A stretch of DNA of 54,039 nucleotides from Thermocaproicibacter sp041859875. GTDB taxonomy: Bacteria > Bacillota > Clostridia > Oscillospirales > Acutalibacteraceae. The DNA lies in assembly GCA_041859875.1 (NCBI GenBank), contig JBFLFY010000014.1, positions 1 to 54,039 of the forward strand. The letters are read 5' to 3'. The translations under genes were made by a program, and so were the position numbers. Below are positions 23,698-31,370 of the stretch, in pieces. The notes under the pieces are model-generated. The model saw only the letters and a list, made by a program, of their open reading frames with translations. It did not search any database and had not been told where the DNA came from. How positions within the stretch are numbered: position 1 is the first letter of the stretch; every line of letters begins with the position of its first letter.

Positions 23698-24264
23698 ATG
23701 AACGCAGCACAGCGGCGCGAAAAAATTCAAAAGACATTGGCGGAAAGTGCAGCCCCGGTCAGCGCAGGCACGTTTGCACGCAGCCTCGGTGTAAGCCGCC
23801 AGATTATTGTAGGCGATGTGGCGCTTCTGCGGGCTTCCGGCGCGCCCATAGCGGCAACGCCGCGTGGTTATGTGCTGCAGACGGAAGAGCGCAAGGGAAT
23901 TCTGCGCACAGTTGCCTGCTGCCATGGGCGTGAAAAGATTCTGCCGGAACTTTACGCAGCAGTAGACAACGGCTGCGGTGTACTGGACGTAACGGTAGAG
24001 CACGCCGTGTACGGCCAGATTTCCGGCCAGCTGCACATCTTTTCCCGCTATGATGCGGAAAATTTCGTCAGGAAACTCGCACAGAGCAGTTCCCTTCCGC
24101 TGTGCGACCTAACCGGGGGAATCCACTTGCACACACTGGTCTGCCCTTCCGAGGAAGCATGCCGCCGTGTGCTGGAGCGGCTGAAAGAAGAAAAAATTCT
24201 TTTCAGCAGGGAAAAGGGCGCAGAAACTAAGCCGGAGAGAAGTCCCGAAACGGACACCACTTGA
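23698..24264 (+). CDS. niaR: Niacin-responsive transcriptional repressor (NiaR/YrxA family)
   Basis: A 188-residue repressor. An N-terminal winged-helix domain (about 1-60, with APVSAGTFARSLGVSRQ as the recognition region) is followed by a 3H domain whose conserved His residues are visible in CCHGREK, TVEHAVYGQ and GGIHLHTLVC. NiaR represses niacin uptake and NAD synthesis genes when nicotinate is present. The ATG at 23698 has GGGGGAG upstream; an in-frame ATG at 23530 lies before the terminator of the preceding unit and has no ribosome site. No NAD gene is adjacent, but a nicotinamidase-like gene occurs at 33165. Confidence 0.9.
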   Translation: MNAAQRREKIQKTLAESAAPVSAGTFARSLGVSRQIIVGDVALLRASGAPIAATPRGYVLQTEERKGILRTVACCHGREKILPELYAAVDNGCGVLDVTVEHAVYGQISGQLHIFSRYDAENFVRKLAQSSSLPLCDLTGGIHLHTLVCPSEEACRRVLERLKEEKILFSREKGAETKPERSPETDTT

Positions 24265-24424
24265 AAATCTGCGGAAAAATCATCAGGCATCTTGATTTGC
24301 TGACTGATGCAGTTCAGAATATGGAATTTGCTGTCTATACGGGTAACCGGGTTCTTGCAGAATGGGTGAACCTGGGGAACGGATTACTTCGCAAATGCTG
24401 TCACAGAATAGTAACCGTATTAAA

Positions 24425-24462
24425 AGAAAGCAGGCGGCCTGAAAACCGTCTGCTTTCTTTTT
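24425..24462. terminator. Bidirectional terminator after niaR
   Basis: A 13-base-pair stem (AGAAAGCAGGCGG with CCGTCTGCTTTCT, one wobble) followed by TTTTT rightward and TTTTA leftward. It ends niaR and the convergent gene at 24461. The 160 bases between niaR and this hairpin show no gene. Confidence 0.85.
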
Positions 24463-25018
24463 ACTTTAGGCCGCCTTGTGATTTTGAAAACACCTTTTGA
24501 TTTTTTCCGGTGCAAGTAATTGTTGCTTTAGAAAACCCGTCTTCTCCATTCCACATATAATCCACGACGTAGTTCTCTGTGCCTTTATCGCCGGATTCGT
24601 AAATCGGTTCACCTTTGCTACCGACAATGCTTTTTACTTCATCATAAGTCATTCCGGTTTTAATTTTGTCGTATAATTTTTTGGTAATATATCCGTCCTC
24701 ACTGGATGACTGCTCGGAATTTTCCTCTTGCTGTACGGACTCCACTGTTTGCGCACAACTCGAATCGCTTGAGTTGCAACTGGAATCGCGGCTGCTGGAT
24801 ATACTGGATGAACTAGAATTCATCTTTGAACTTTGGGAGGAAGCTGCGGCAGGTACCTCATCCGTACTTGTTTCAACTCCTACGACAAACAAAGCTACCG
24901 AGGCCAACATACAAATTAGGCATACCTTTTTTTTCTGCTTTTTTATAGCAAGAGTGATAAGCCAGACGGCACAGCCTATAAATCCCATCATGCCTATAAA
25001 GCCAAAAGTTGCTCCCAT
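24461..25018 (-). CDS. Membrane-anchored protein with SmpA/DUF3862-like C-terminal domain
   Basis: A 185-residue protein. Two hydrophobic helices (about 5-25 and 32-48) are separated by KKQKKK, then comes a long Ser/Asn/Glu-rich low-complexity linker (about 55-112). A C-terminal globular domain starts KLYDKIKTGMTYDEVKSIVG, the motif of SmpA/BamE-like and BLIP-like folds (DUF3862), and ends with WNGEDGFSKATITCTG. It is probably exposed outside the cell on a flexible stalk. GGAGGGG precedes the ATG by six bases. Function unknown; such domains often mediate protein-protein contacts in the envelope. Confidence 0.8.
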   Translation of the reverse strand: MGATFGFIGMMGFIGCAVWLITLAIKKQKKKVCLICMLASVALFVVGVETSTDEVPAAASSQSSKMNSSSSSISSSRDSSCNSSDSSCAQTVESVQQEENSEQSSSEDGYITKKLYDKIKTGMTYDEVKSIVGSKGEPIYESGDKGTENYVVDYMWNGEDGFSKATITCTGKNQKVFSKSQGGLK

Positions 25019-25072
25019 AGTATCCCCTCCACCTTTATTTTACCATTATGGAGGAATTTGTAAATAACTTTA

Positions 25073-25100
25073 TTGAAAAAAATTTACAAAATAATATAAT
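25073..25100 (+). promoter_or_regulatory. Promoter-like pair before the decayed small gene
   Basis: TTGAAA, 16 bases, TATAAT. It lies just upstream of the interrupted membrane-protein gene at 25113. Confidence 0.55.
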
Positions 25101-25112
25101 AGTGGAAGTACA

Positions 25113-25332
25113 ATGGACCATATTTTGTCTTTGCTAATTTAAGATGGATTGAGCGGCTGCTTGGCGGCCTTATTTTGGCCGGAATATGCCATTTTTTGCG
25201 CTGGATTACTGGCGGCTTGCGAAAAAAGTAAAGACCGGAATTATCTCCAATGCTTTCTATATTTCCTTTGCGATGGTGACTTTAATGGCTTTCCTTTTTC
25301 TTATTCACAAATATATTACAATCGAAATGTAA
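25113..25332 (+). pseudogene. Small membrane protein gene with two one-base deletions
   Basis: Three frames each hold one consecutive piece of a plausible protein: MDHILSLLI, then LRWIERLLGGLILAGICHFL up to GGLRKK, then VKTGIISNAFYISFAM and a second hydrophobic helix ending KYITIEM. Adding one T to the TTT near 25140 and one A to the A6 run near 25226 joins them into a 73-residue two-span membrane protein from ATG 25113 to TAA 25330. GGAAG precedes the ATG. Two indels in short homopolymers indicate either decay or base-calling error. The protein is not one I recognise. Confidence 0.45.
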
Positions 25333-25359
25333 ACAAAAACGATAGGTTTTCACCATGTG

Positions 25360-25388
25360 TTGAAGTTTCTTTGACACGGTGCTAAAAT
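25360..25388 (+). promoter_or_regulatory. Probable promoter of the gph-exporter pair
   Basis: TTGAAG, 17 bases, TAAAAT. It would give a leader of about 330 bases before the HAD gene. Confidence 0.55.
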
Positions 25389-25394
25389 ATAAGT

Positions 25395-25723
25395 ACAGGA
25401 AAATCTCAGGCAGACAGTGGGCGCTATCCAGCGCAGGAGAAAAGCAATGCCTACACATTCTGCACCCCATTTTATTTTTGCCTGTAGGCTGCAGTGAACA
25501 GCGGATGCACAGAAAGGCAGGCAGGCGTCAGACCCAGAAAAACAAAACGCCATTCAAGGAAATTCATCTTGGCAAATGTATGAATTGAAATGAAAAAAAT
25601 GTGTTTAGAAAATATATAACTTCACTTCAATCATGAGCGAGGCGGCTTTTCCAGCAACAATTTTTTTGATTGTAAAATTACGGATGCAATAAGATGCAAT
25701 AATGAAAACAGACGGGTGATTTT
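25395..25723 (+). other. Long leader before the HAD phosphatase gene
   Basis: No protein-size gene is present. The first part holds a GCGCT-ATCC-AGCGC hairpin, then AGGAGA and an ATG at 25447 opening a 16-residue frame (MPTHSAPHFIFACRLQ) that ends at 25497; GCCTACA and TGTAGGC inside it could pair. The rest is A-rich with no T-tracted hairpin. It may be a leader-peptide region, but nothing identifies a control mechanism. Confidence 0.35.
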
Positions 25724-26413
25724 TTGTACCTTGCGTGTATATTTGATTTGGATGGAACCCTTGCGAATACGCTGGAGTCCATCGCTTACTTCTCCAATGA
25801 AGCCTTAAAGCGGTACGGCTACACAGCCATACCAACAGCCGACTACAAAACCATAGTGGGTGACGGTGCGGATATGCAGGTTCGCCGAATGCTTGACCGT
25901 ACAGCCGGTAAAAATGCCTGGTCGGAAGAAGACTTTCAAAAGGTCCGCACGTTTTACGGCGGGCTTTACGGTGCCAGCCCGACTTATCTGCTGAAGAATT
26001 ACGAGGGTATGCCGCAGGCACTGGAAGCGCTGAAAAAAGCGGGCGTCCGCCTGGCTGTGCTTTCTAATAAACCGAACGACTGGGTACAGGCGATTATCTC
26101 GTTTCTTTTCCCAAAAGGAACTTTCGACGCGTGCTATGGCCAAAGGCCGCAGGTACCTCGTAAGCCGGCACCGGATGGTGCTTTGCTGATAGCAAAAGAA
26201 CTGAAAATTCCGCCTGCGCAGTGCCTTTACATTGGCGACACGAATACCGACATGAAAACCGGCGCGGCAGCCGGCATGGATACCACAGGTGTGCTTTGGG
26301 GATTCCGTGGACGCGCTGAACTGGAAGCGAACCATGCGAAATACCTCGCAGAAACGCCTGCACAAATTGTGCGGATTGCGGCCGGTAAGGTTCCGCAGCG
26401 CAGAGGTGACTAA
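25724..26413 (+). CDS. HAD family hydrolase, phosphoglycolate phosphatase-like
   Basis: A 229-residue haloacid dehalogenase-type phosphatase. Motif I is CIFDLDGTLANTLES with both catalytic Asp residues, motif II is AVLSNKP, motif III is the Lys in RKPAPDG, and motif IV is YIGDTNTDMKTG. The cap lies between motifs I and II, as in Gph and PpaX. The start is TTG at 25724, a few bases after GGGTGA. The stop overlaps the next gene's ATG by one base (TAATG). Likely substrates are 2-phosphoglycolate or pyrophosphate; a close call is not possible from sequence alone. Confidence 0.92.
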   Translation: MYLACIFDLDGTLANTLESIAYFSNEALKRYGYTAIPTADYKTIVGDGADMQVRRMLDRTAGKNAWSEEDFQKVRTFYGGLYGASPTYLLKNYEGMPQALEALKKAGVRLAVLSNKPNDWVQAIISFLFPKGTFDACYGQRPQVPRKPAPDGALLIAKELKIPPAQCLYIGDTNTDMKTGAAAGMDTTGVLWGFRGRAELEANHAKYLAETPAQIVRIAAGKVPQRRGD

Positions 26414-27264
26414 TGAACCGATTCTTCCAGGAAATCCGTTCTGACCACAGGCTTGGGCTGCGGATTGTTAAAACCGGGCTGGCTGTAACGGTCTGTATCG
26501 TGATTTCTAATCTGCTGAAATTGGATGATCCGTTTCTCGCCGTTATCGCAACGGTGCTTTCTATGGGGAAATCTGTAGATATTTCAGTGCGTTCCGCGAA
26601 AAATAAGCTAATTGGTGTGGCATTTGGCTCGGCCCTCGGGTGCGGTTTTGCCATGATTTCCGGTGCAAACCCCGGGCTGTGCGGCGTGGGGATTATTATC
26701 CTGCTGTATTTGTGCCAGGTATTTCATCTGTTTGGGGCAAGTACGCTTTCCTGTTTTGCATTTGCCGCCGTGATGTTTTCTGCTGCTTCGCCAAAACCGT
26801 GGCAGTCGGCGCTGACCTGTGCGGAAAATGCGCTGATTGGAATTGCCATGGCAGTGATTGTAAACCTAATCGTTTTCCCGCCGAACTATGCGGAAGAAGT
26901 GAAGCGCAGCTATGCGCTGCTGCGGGAAAAAACCGATTTTGCCATGCAGGATGCAGCAGACAAGCGAACGTTTGATGTAAAAGAAATATCGGTTTTAATT
27001 GACAGCCTGGCTTCCAATATCCGCCTGTATGTTTCCGAAGCGAAGCTGCTGCGCGGTGATGACGACGCTATTTTTGCTATTTCGTGCCAGGTTGCCACTT
27101 ACCGCATGATACTGGATGAGCTGAAAGTAGTGGACGGCATGGAACTGGAAGGCAAAGAGCAGATTCCGGAGAGTCTGCAGGTTGTGTACACTTACCACAT
27201 GGAGCGGATGCGCCGCCTGCATGACGATGTGCTTTTGGCGGAGAAAAAGCGGAAGAAAAAGTAA
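26413..27264 (+). CDS. Aromatic acid exporter family (FUSC-like) membrane protein
   Basis: A 283-residue protein with six hydrophobic segments in residues 15-155 followed by a helical cytoplasmic domain ending in a strongly basic KKRKKK tail. This is the ArAE_1/DUF939 layout; the N-terminal DHRLGLRIVKTGLAVTVCIV and DDPFLAVIATVLSM segments are typical. Members of the superfamily export aromatic acids or affect envelope function, and the substrate here is unknown. It is translationally coupled to the HAD gene by a TAATG overlap. Confidence 0.88.
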   Translation: MNRFFQEIRSDHRLGLRIVKTGLAVTVCIVISNLLKLDDPFLAVIATVLSMGKSVDISVRSAKNKLIGVAFGSALGCGFAMISGANPGLCGVGIIILLYLCQVFHLFGASTLSCFAFAAVMFSAASPKPWQSALTCAENALIGIAMAVIVNLIVFPPNYAEEVKRSYALLREKTDFAMQDAADKRTFDVKEISVLIDSLASNIRLYVSEAKLLRGDDDAIFAISCQVATYRMILDELKVVDGMELEGKEQIPESLQVVYTYHMERMRRLHDDVLLAEKKRKKK

Positions 27265-27337
27265 TCAATTTATTGAGTTGAAAAAAATTGGCGCACCCGA
27301 AAGGGCGCGCCGCTTTTATGTCTGAAAGCTGTTTCTA

Positions 27338-28507
27338 TTAGAAATTGACATCCTGGCCATAGTAAGCGCAGGTAAGCACTTTTTCCATTGCCTCGGCATC
27401 CGTTGGGCGAGGGTTGGCTCCCGTGCAGGGGTCAAGTACAGCATTTGCCGCAATCGTCTTTGCATGAGTCTTGAAAGTTTCTTCGCTTACGCCGTTTTCA
27501 CGGTAGGTTGGGGCAATATTCAGCTTGCGGTTCAGTGTGCGGACTGCTTCCACAAGAGAATCCATCAGCTGTTTGTCGGTACGGCCCGGCAGGCCGGCAA
27601 CCTTAGCGATGTCCGCGTAGCGCTCCATGCAGACGCGGGAGTTGTACTGAATGACATAGGGCAAAAGAATTGCATTGCAGCAGCCGTGCGGAATACCGAA
27701 CACAGCGCCGGTTTTATGTGCAAGGCTGTGCGAAATGCCAAGCAGAGCATTTGAGAAAGACATACCGGCCAAGCACTGCGCATAATGCATCTTTTCGCGC
27801 GCTTCTTTGTCGCCGTTGTAGGAATCGATAAGGCTGTCGAAAATGTCAGAAATGGCCTGCAGTGCAAGCGGGTCAGAGAATGGCGAGCGGTTGCAGGCAA
27901 CATAAGCTTCAATCGCGTGAGTCAGAGCATCCATACCGGTGTGTGCAACGAGCTTCTGCGGCATCGTCTGCGCAATGTCGGTGTCCAGTACGGCAATATC
28001 CGGGGTGATTTCAAAGTCGGCCAGAGGATACTTGATTTCGGTTTTTTCATCTGTAATGACGGAGAAGGAAGTAACTTCAGAGGCTGTCCCGCTTGTGGAC
28101 GGAATGGCGACGAAGATGGCCTTCTGGCGCAGTTTCGGGATGGTAAACGGATTTTTAATATCTTCAAAAGTTGTTTCGGGGTGTTCGTAGAAGACCCACA
28201 TGGCTTTGGCCGCGTCCATAGGGGAACCGCCGCCAATGGCAACGATTACATCCGGCTCAAACTCGAGCATGGCCTTTGCACCGGTGTTTACGCATTCAAT
28301 GGTAGGGTCTGGTTTAATGCCGTCGTAAATTTTTGTTTCCAAGCCTGCTGCTTTCAGGGCGTCTTCTGTTTTCTGCAGAAATCCCGTTGCACGCATGGAA
28401 TGACCACCGGTTACAATAAATGCTTTTTTGTGGCCTTTCAAGTCTTTCAGTTCACTGATGGCCCCAGGCCCAAAATAGATGTCGCGCGGTAAAGTAAAAC
28501 GTGCCAT
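27338..28507 (-). CDS. Iron-containing alcohol dehydrogenase
   Basis: A 389-residue group III (iron-dependent) alcohol dehydrogenase that reduces aldehydes such as acetaldehyde or butyraldehyde with NAD(P)H, or works in the reverse direction. The nucleotide-binding GGGSPMDAAKA, the TSGTASEVTSFSVIT segment and the metal-binding HTGMDALTHAIEAY and HSLAHKTGAVFGIPHG motifs with their His residues are all intact. AGGGGGA precedes the ATG. A Rex-like operator lies 36 bases upstream, fitting control by the NADH/NAD ratio. It is a single-gene unit. Confidence 0.96.
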   Translation of the reverse strand: MARFTLPRDIYFGPGAISELKDLKGHKKAFIVTGGHSMRATGFLQKTEDALKAAGLETKIYDGIKPDPTIECVNTGAKAMLEFEPDVIVAIGGGSPMDAAKAMWVFYEHPETTFEDIKNPFTIPKLRQKAIFVAIPSTSGTASEVTSFSVITDEKTEIKYPLADFEITPDIAVLDTDIAQTMPQKLVAHTGMDALTHAIEAYVACNRSPFSDPLALQAISDIFDSLIDSYNGDKEAREKMHYAQCLAGMSFSNALLGISHSLAHKTGAVFGIPHGCCNAILLPYVIQYNSRVCMERYADIAKVAGLPGRTDKQLMDSLVEAVRTLNRKLNIAPTYRENGVSEETFKTHAKTIAANAVLDPCTGANPRPTDAEAMEKVLTCAYYGQDVNF

Positions 28508-28542
28508 TCATAAAGTCCCCCTTAGTAAAATTTGTCAAAATA

Positions 28543-28560
28543 TTGTTAAATGTTGAACAA
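28543..28560. promoter_or_regulatory. Rex-type redox operator
   Basis: TTGTTAAATGTTGAACAA matches the clostridial Rex consensus TTGTTAA-N4-TTAACAA with one mismatch. It lies just upstream of the alcohol dehydrogenase gene and downstream of a leftward TAAAAT box at about 28575. Binding of Rex there would block transcription when NADH is low, the pattern known for fermentation genes. Confidence 0.72.
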
Positions 28561-28759
28561 TGTTTGGCTACATTTTATCACAGAGATTTTTAGTATGATT
28601 CTACATATGAATAAATAATACCAAAATTTTTTTCCATTTTCCCTATTTGCCCGCCATGCGTATTATTGCATTTCACAATAATAAAAGCAGGCCAAAAAAA
28701 TGAAAGCTTTAAAACGACAGATTTATTTTCGGTCGTTTATAATGCTTCCACAAAAAATT

Positions 28760-29461
28760 CTATTCTTTTTCTTCTTGCCGTATCATATATCCCACACCGC
28801 GCACCGTGTGAATCAGCTCAAAATTAAAGCGATAATCCAGCTTGTTGCGCAGGTACCGGATATAAACATCGACTAGATTGGTCCCGCTGCTGAAATCATA
28901 GCCCCACACGTTCTGCATCAGCTGGCTGCGGGAACAGACAATGTCATGGCTTTTCAGCAGATACCAAAGAAGGTCAAATTCCCGGTTGGTCAGCGACACC
29001 GGCACATCGTCGTACGCAGTGGAATGCGCGCTTCGGCATATGGTCAGCCTGCCGCGGGTAAGGCGGTCAATATTTTGTTCTCTCTGAACCCGGATTTTCC
29101 GGCCTTTCAGCACAGCGCGCATACGCGCCAAAAGCTCTTCCACTGCGAAAGGCTTTGTCAGGTAATCATCCGCACCGCTGTTCAGCCCGTTCACTTTGTC
29201 GTACAAAGAATCTTTTTCGGTCAATATAATGACTGGTACGTCGGAAACAGCGCGCAGCCGGTGCAGAAAATTCATCCCATCCAGCACTGGCAGGACGAGA
29301 TTGAGCAGCACAAGGTCGAATTTTTTGCTTAGAGCCAGCTTCAGCGCGCTCTCACCATCGTACGCTTTTTCTACCCGGTAGCCCTTATAATTAAGCTCCA
29401 GCCCCAGAAACCGGACACTGCGCTGGTCGCCGTCGACAATCAATACTCTTTCACCGGCCAT
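28760..29461 (-). CDS. OmpR-type response regulator with a non-phosphorylatable receiver
   Basis: A 233-residue regulator: receiver domain at about 3-118 and winged-helix DNA-binding domain at about 130-230 (with LTNREFDLLWYLLK and VDVYIRYLRNKLD). The usual phospho-acceptor Asp is Asn (DLVLLNLVLPVLDG) and the acidic pair at the start reads VDGDQ instead of DD/DE, although the Thr (ILTEKDS) and Lys (LTKPF) are kept. No kinase gene is nearby. It therefore probably works without phosphorylation, as some atypical receivers do. A GGGAGG site is eight bases from the ATG. It lies 66 bases downstream of the transglycosylase gene and may share its transcript. Confidence 0.92.
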   Translation of the reverse strand: MAGERVLIVDGDQRSVRFLGLELNYKGYRVEKAYDGESALKLALSKKFDLVLLNLVLPVLDGMNFLHRLRAVSDVPVIILTEKDSLYDKVNGLNSGADDYLTKPFAVEELLARMRAVLKGRKIRVQREQNIDRLTRGRLTICRSAHSTAYDDVPVSLTNREFDLLWYLLKSHDIVCSRSQLMQNVWGYDFSSGTNLVDVYIRYLRNKLDYRFNFELIHTVRGVGYMIRQEEKE

Positions 29462-29527
29462 AGTACAGCCTCCCTTCCGGAGAAATCATCTTTGCTGCCT
29501 TTTGTGGCAGCTTCCGTGCAATCCTCT

Positions 29528-30277
29528 TCAAACGGATACTGTTTTGTCCTGCTGGAAGCCGCCTGCCGCGGTGTTAAGAACATTCTGCTCCAGCTTCTGT
29601 ACAAGCATCTGCGCAAACAGCTGGTAATCCTCCAGGCTGAACGGCAGGCTGTCTGCTAAGTAAGTTCCTGCCTGATCCTGTGCAGAAGGGAAAGAAACTG
29701 CGCTGTCAGCGGAAATCCCATCGGAAGAAAGACCGGATTCCCCGGAAAACAGCTCTGCCGGGACGGTAATATCATCGCCTGCATAACCGAGCACTTTTTT
29801 TACATAGTTCTGTGTTTCTGCATAGGGAGGCACGCCGCCGTATGCACGCACAGCTCCGCCGCCTGCATTATAGGCCGCCACGGCAAGCTTTTCACTGCCG
29901 CCGAATGAGTGCAGAAGCTGGCCAAGGTACTTTGCACCGCCCATAATGTTCTGCTGGGGGTCAAATAAATTTGTTACCCCAAGGGCTCTTGCCGTAGAAG
30001 GCATTAACTGCATAATGCCCTGTGCGCCGCAGCACGAAACCGCATCGGCCTGAAAGCCGGATTCCGCTTTTGCGACGGCTTTCAGCAGATTCACCGGCAC
30101 ACCGTACTTTTCGGAAGCCTCACTGAAAATTTCGTCAAGGCTCTTTTTGCCGGAAGGCCTTACAGCCTTCTGAAACGCTGCGGAAAAGCCGGAAGCTTTC
30201 TGTACAGAAGCGGAGCCTGCATGGCTCGGGCTTTGTGCCGCAGCAATAGAAGAAATTCCTGAAACCAATTTGTTCAC
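29528..30277 (-). CDS. Lytic transglycosylase (SLT domain)
   Basis: A 249-residue peptidoglycan lyase. An N-terminal segment of about 55 residues lacks a signal peptide and is followed by a Slt70-like catalytic domain (about 50-165): catalytic Glu in VAKAESGFQ, then GAQGIMQLMPSTA, the AAYNAGGGAV motif and YVKKVLGYAG. Without a signal peptide, export through the flagellar apparatus is possible, as for FlgJ-like enzymes that open the wall for the rod; flagellin and two chemoreceptors are in this window. The GTG at 30277 has only a weak ribosome site. Confidence 0.88.
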   Translation of the reverse strand: MNKLVSGISSIAAAQSPSHAGSASVQKASGFSAAFQKAVRPSGKKSLDEIFSEASEKYGVPVNLLKAVAKAESGFQADAVSCCGAQGIMQLMPSTARALGVTNLFDPQQNIMGGAKYLGQLLHSFGGSEKLAVAAYNAGGGAVRAYGGVPPYAETQNYVKKVLGYAGDDITVPAELFSGESGLSSDGISADSAVSFPSAQDQAGTYLADSLPFSLEDYQLFAQMLVQKLEQNVLNTAAGGFQQDKTVSV

Positions 30278-30414
30278 CGCCTGTTCTATGTTTCAGATTA
30301 TTTACTTAATTGTATAACTTTTTGGCAACAAATTCAATAAAGCGTGAATATTTTGCCAGTCACCCTTTCTGCGCGGCTCTCATAGGCTGTTAAAAAAAGA
30401 AAGGCTGACCTGTT

Positions 30415-31281
30415 ATGTCTTTTGGGATAGCTCTTGCAGGAGGGGGCGTGCGCGGCGCGGCGCACGCGGGGGTACTCCTTGCGCTGGAGGAAGGAGGGCT
30501 GAGGCCGTCATCCATTGCGGGAACAAGCGCGGGCGGCATCATTGCCGGGCTGTATGCCTGCGGCGTTTCCGCGCAGAAGCTGTGTGCCATTGTGCGCGAC
30601 ATGGCAGTGCATGGCGCGAAGCTGGCCGACCTGGACGAAAAGGGGATTCTCGCCGCTGCTCCGACTCTGCTTTTGCGCCGGCCATGCGCCTTTTCTGGCC
30701 TCTTAAAAGGGAACAAGATGGAAAACTGGCTTGAAAAAGCCACCGGAAGCTTGCGGATGCGTGACCTGCAAGTACGAACGGTCATTCCTGCCGTGAACCT
30801 TTACACCGGGCACACGATTGCATTTACAAATACGCTTTTTGGAGTAAAACCGGTAGCCAACACGAAGTGGGTTACGCAGGGAAAAGTCAGTGAGGCCATG
30901 CGGGCAACTTCTGCCCTGCCAGTTGCTTTTCAGCCGAAGAGGCTGAACGGTATGTGCCTGGTAGACGGCGGTATAGCCGATGTGCTTCCGGTTGACCTGC
31001 TGGCTGCGGCGGGGGAGCAGAATATTCTGGCCGTCGACGTTTCGGCAGACTACACAGTGCCGAAGTCTGTTGACGCAATGGCTGTTGCAGCACATTCCCT
31101 GTGCATTATGGAAACACGCCTGCGGGAGTGTGTTACGCGCGGGGAAAAATATCTTCTGAACCCCGAACTTCCAAAAACGGAAGGAGTGCTGAACCTTCCG
31201 CAAATGGTGGAATGTATGGAGGCGGGGTATACCTCCGCCAAAAAAGCCCTGCCGCAGCTGCGGAAAATTTTCAGGGCATAA
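30415..31281 (+). CDS. Patatin-like phospholipase
   Basis: A 288-residue lipid acyl hydrolase. The oxyanion hole is GGGVRG near residue 9, the nucleophile Ser is in IAGTSAGGI, and the catalytic Asp is in VDGGIADVLPV around residue 185. There is no signal peptide, so it should act on the inner face of the membrane or on cytoplasmic lipids. Family members are found across Firmicutes and include RssA and YlbK relatives. The gene stands alone between a divergent transglycosylase and convergent prfC. Confidence 0.93.
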   Translation: MSFGIALAGGGVRGAAHAGVLLALEEGGLRPSSIAGTSAGGIIAGLYACGVSAQKLCAIVRDMAVHGAKLADLDEKGILAAAPTLLLRRPCAFSGLLKGNKMENWLEKATGSLRMRDLQVRTVIPAVNLYTGHTIAFTNTLFGVKPVANTKWVTQGKVSEAMRATSALPVAFQPKRLNGMCLVDGGIADVLPVDLLAAAGEQNILAVDVSADYTVPKSVDAMAVAAHSLCIMETRLRECVTRGEKYLLNPELPKTEGVLNLPQMVECMEAGYTSAKKALPQLRKIFRA

Positions 31282-31326
31282 GCATAGAACCCAAGTTTGG
31301 GAAGGCACAGCGGAAAAGAGCGAAAA

Positions 31327-31370
31327 GGCTCTCTGTGAAGGAATTCACAGGGAGCCAGCTTGTTTTATTC
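31327..31370 (+). terminator. Terminator between patatin gene and prfC
   Basis: GGCTCTCTGTGAA pairs with TTCACAGGGAGCC (one wobble), followed by AGCTTGTTTTATT. It lies between two convergent genes and overlaps the last codon of prfC. Confidence 0.75.
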
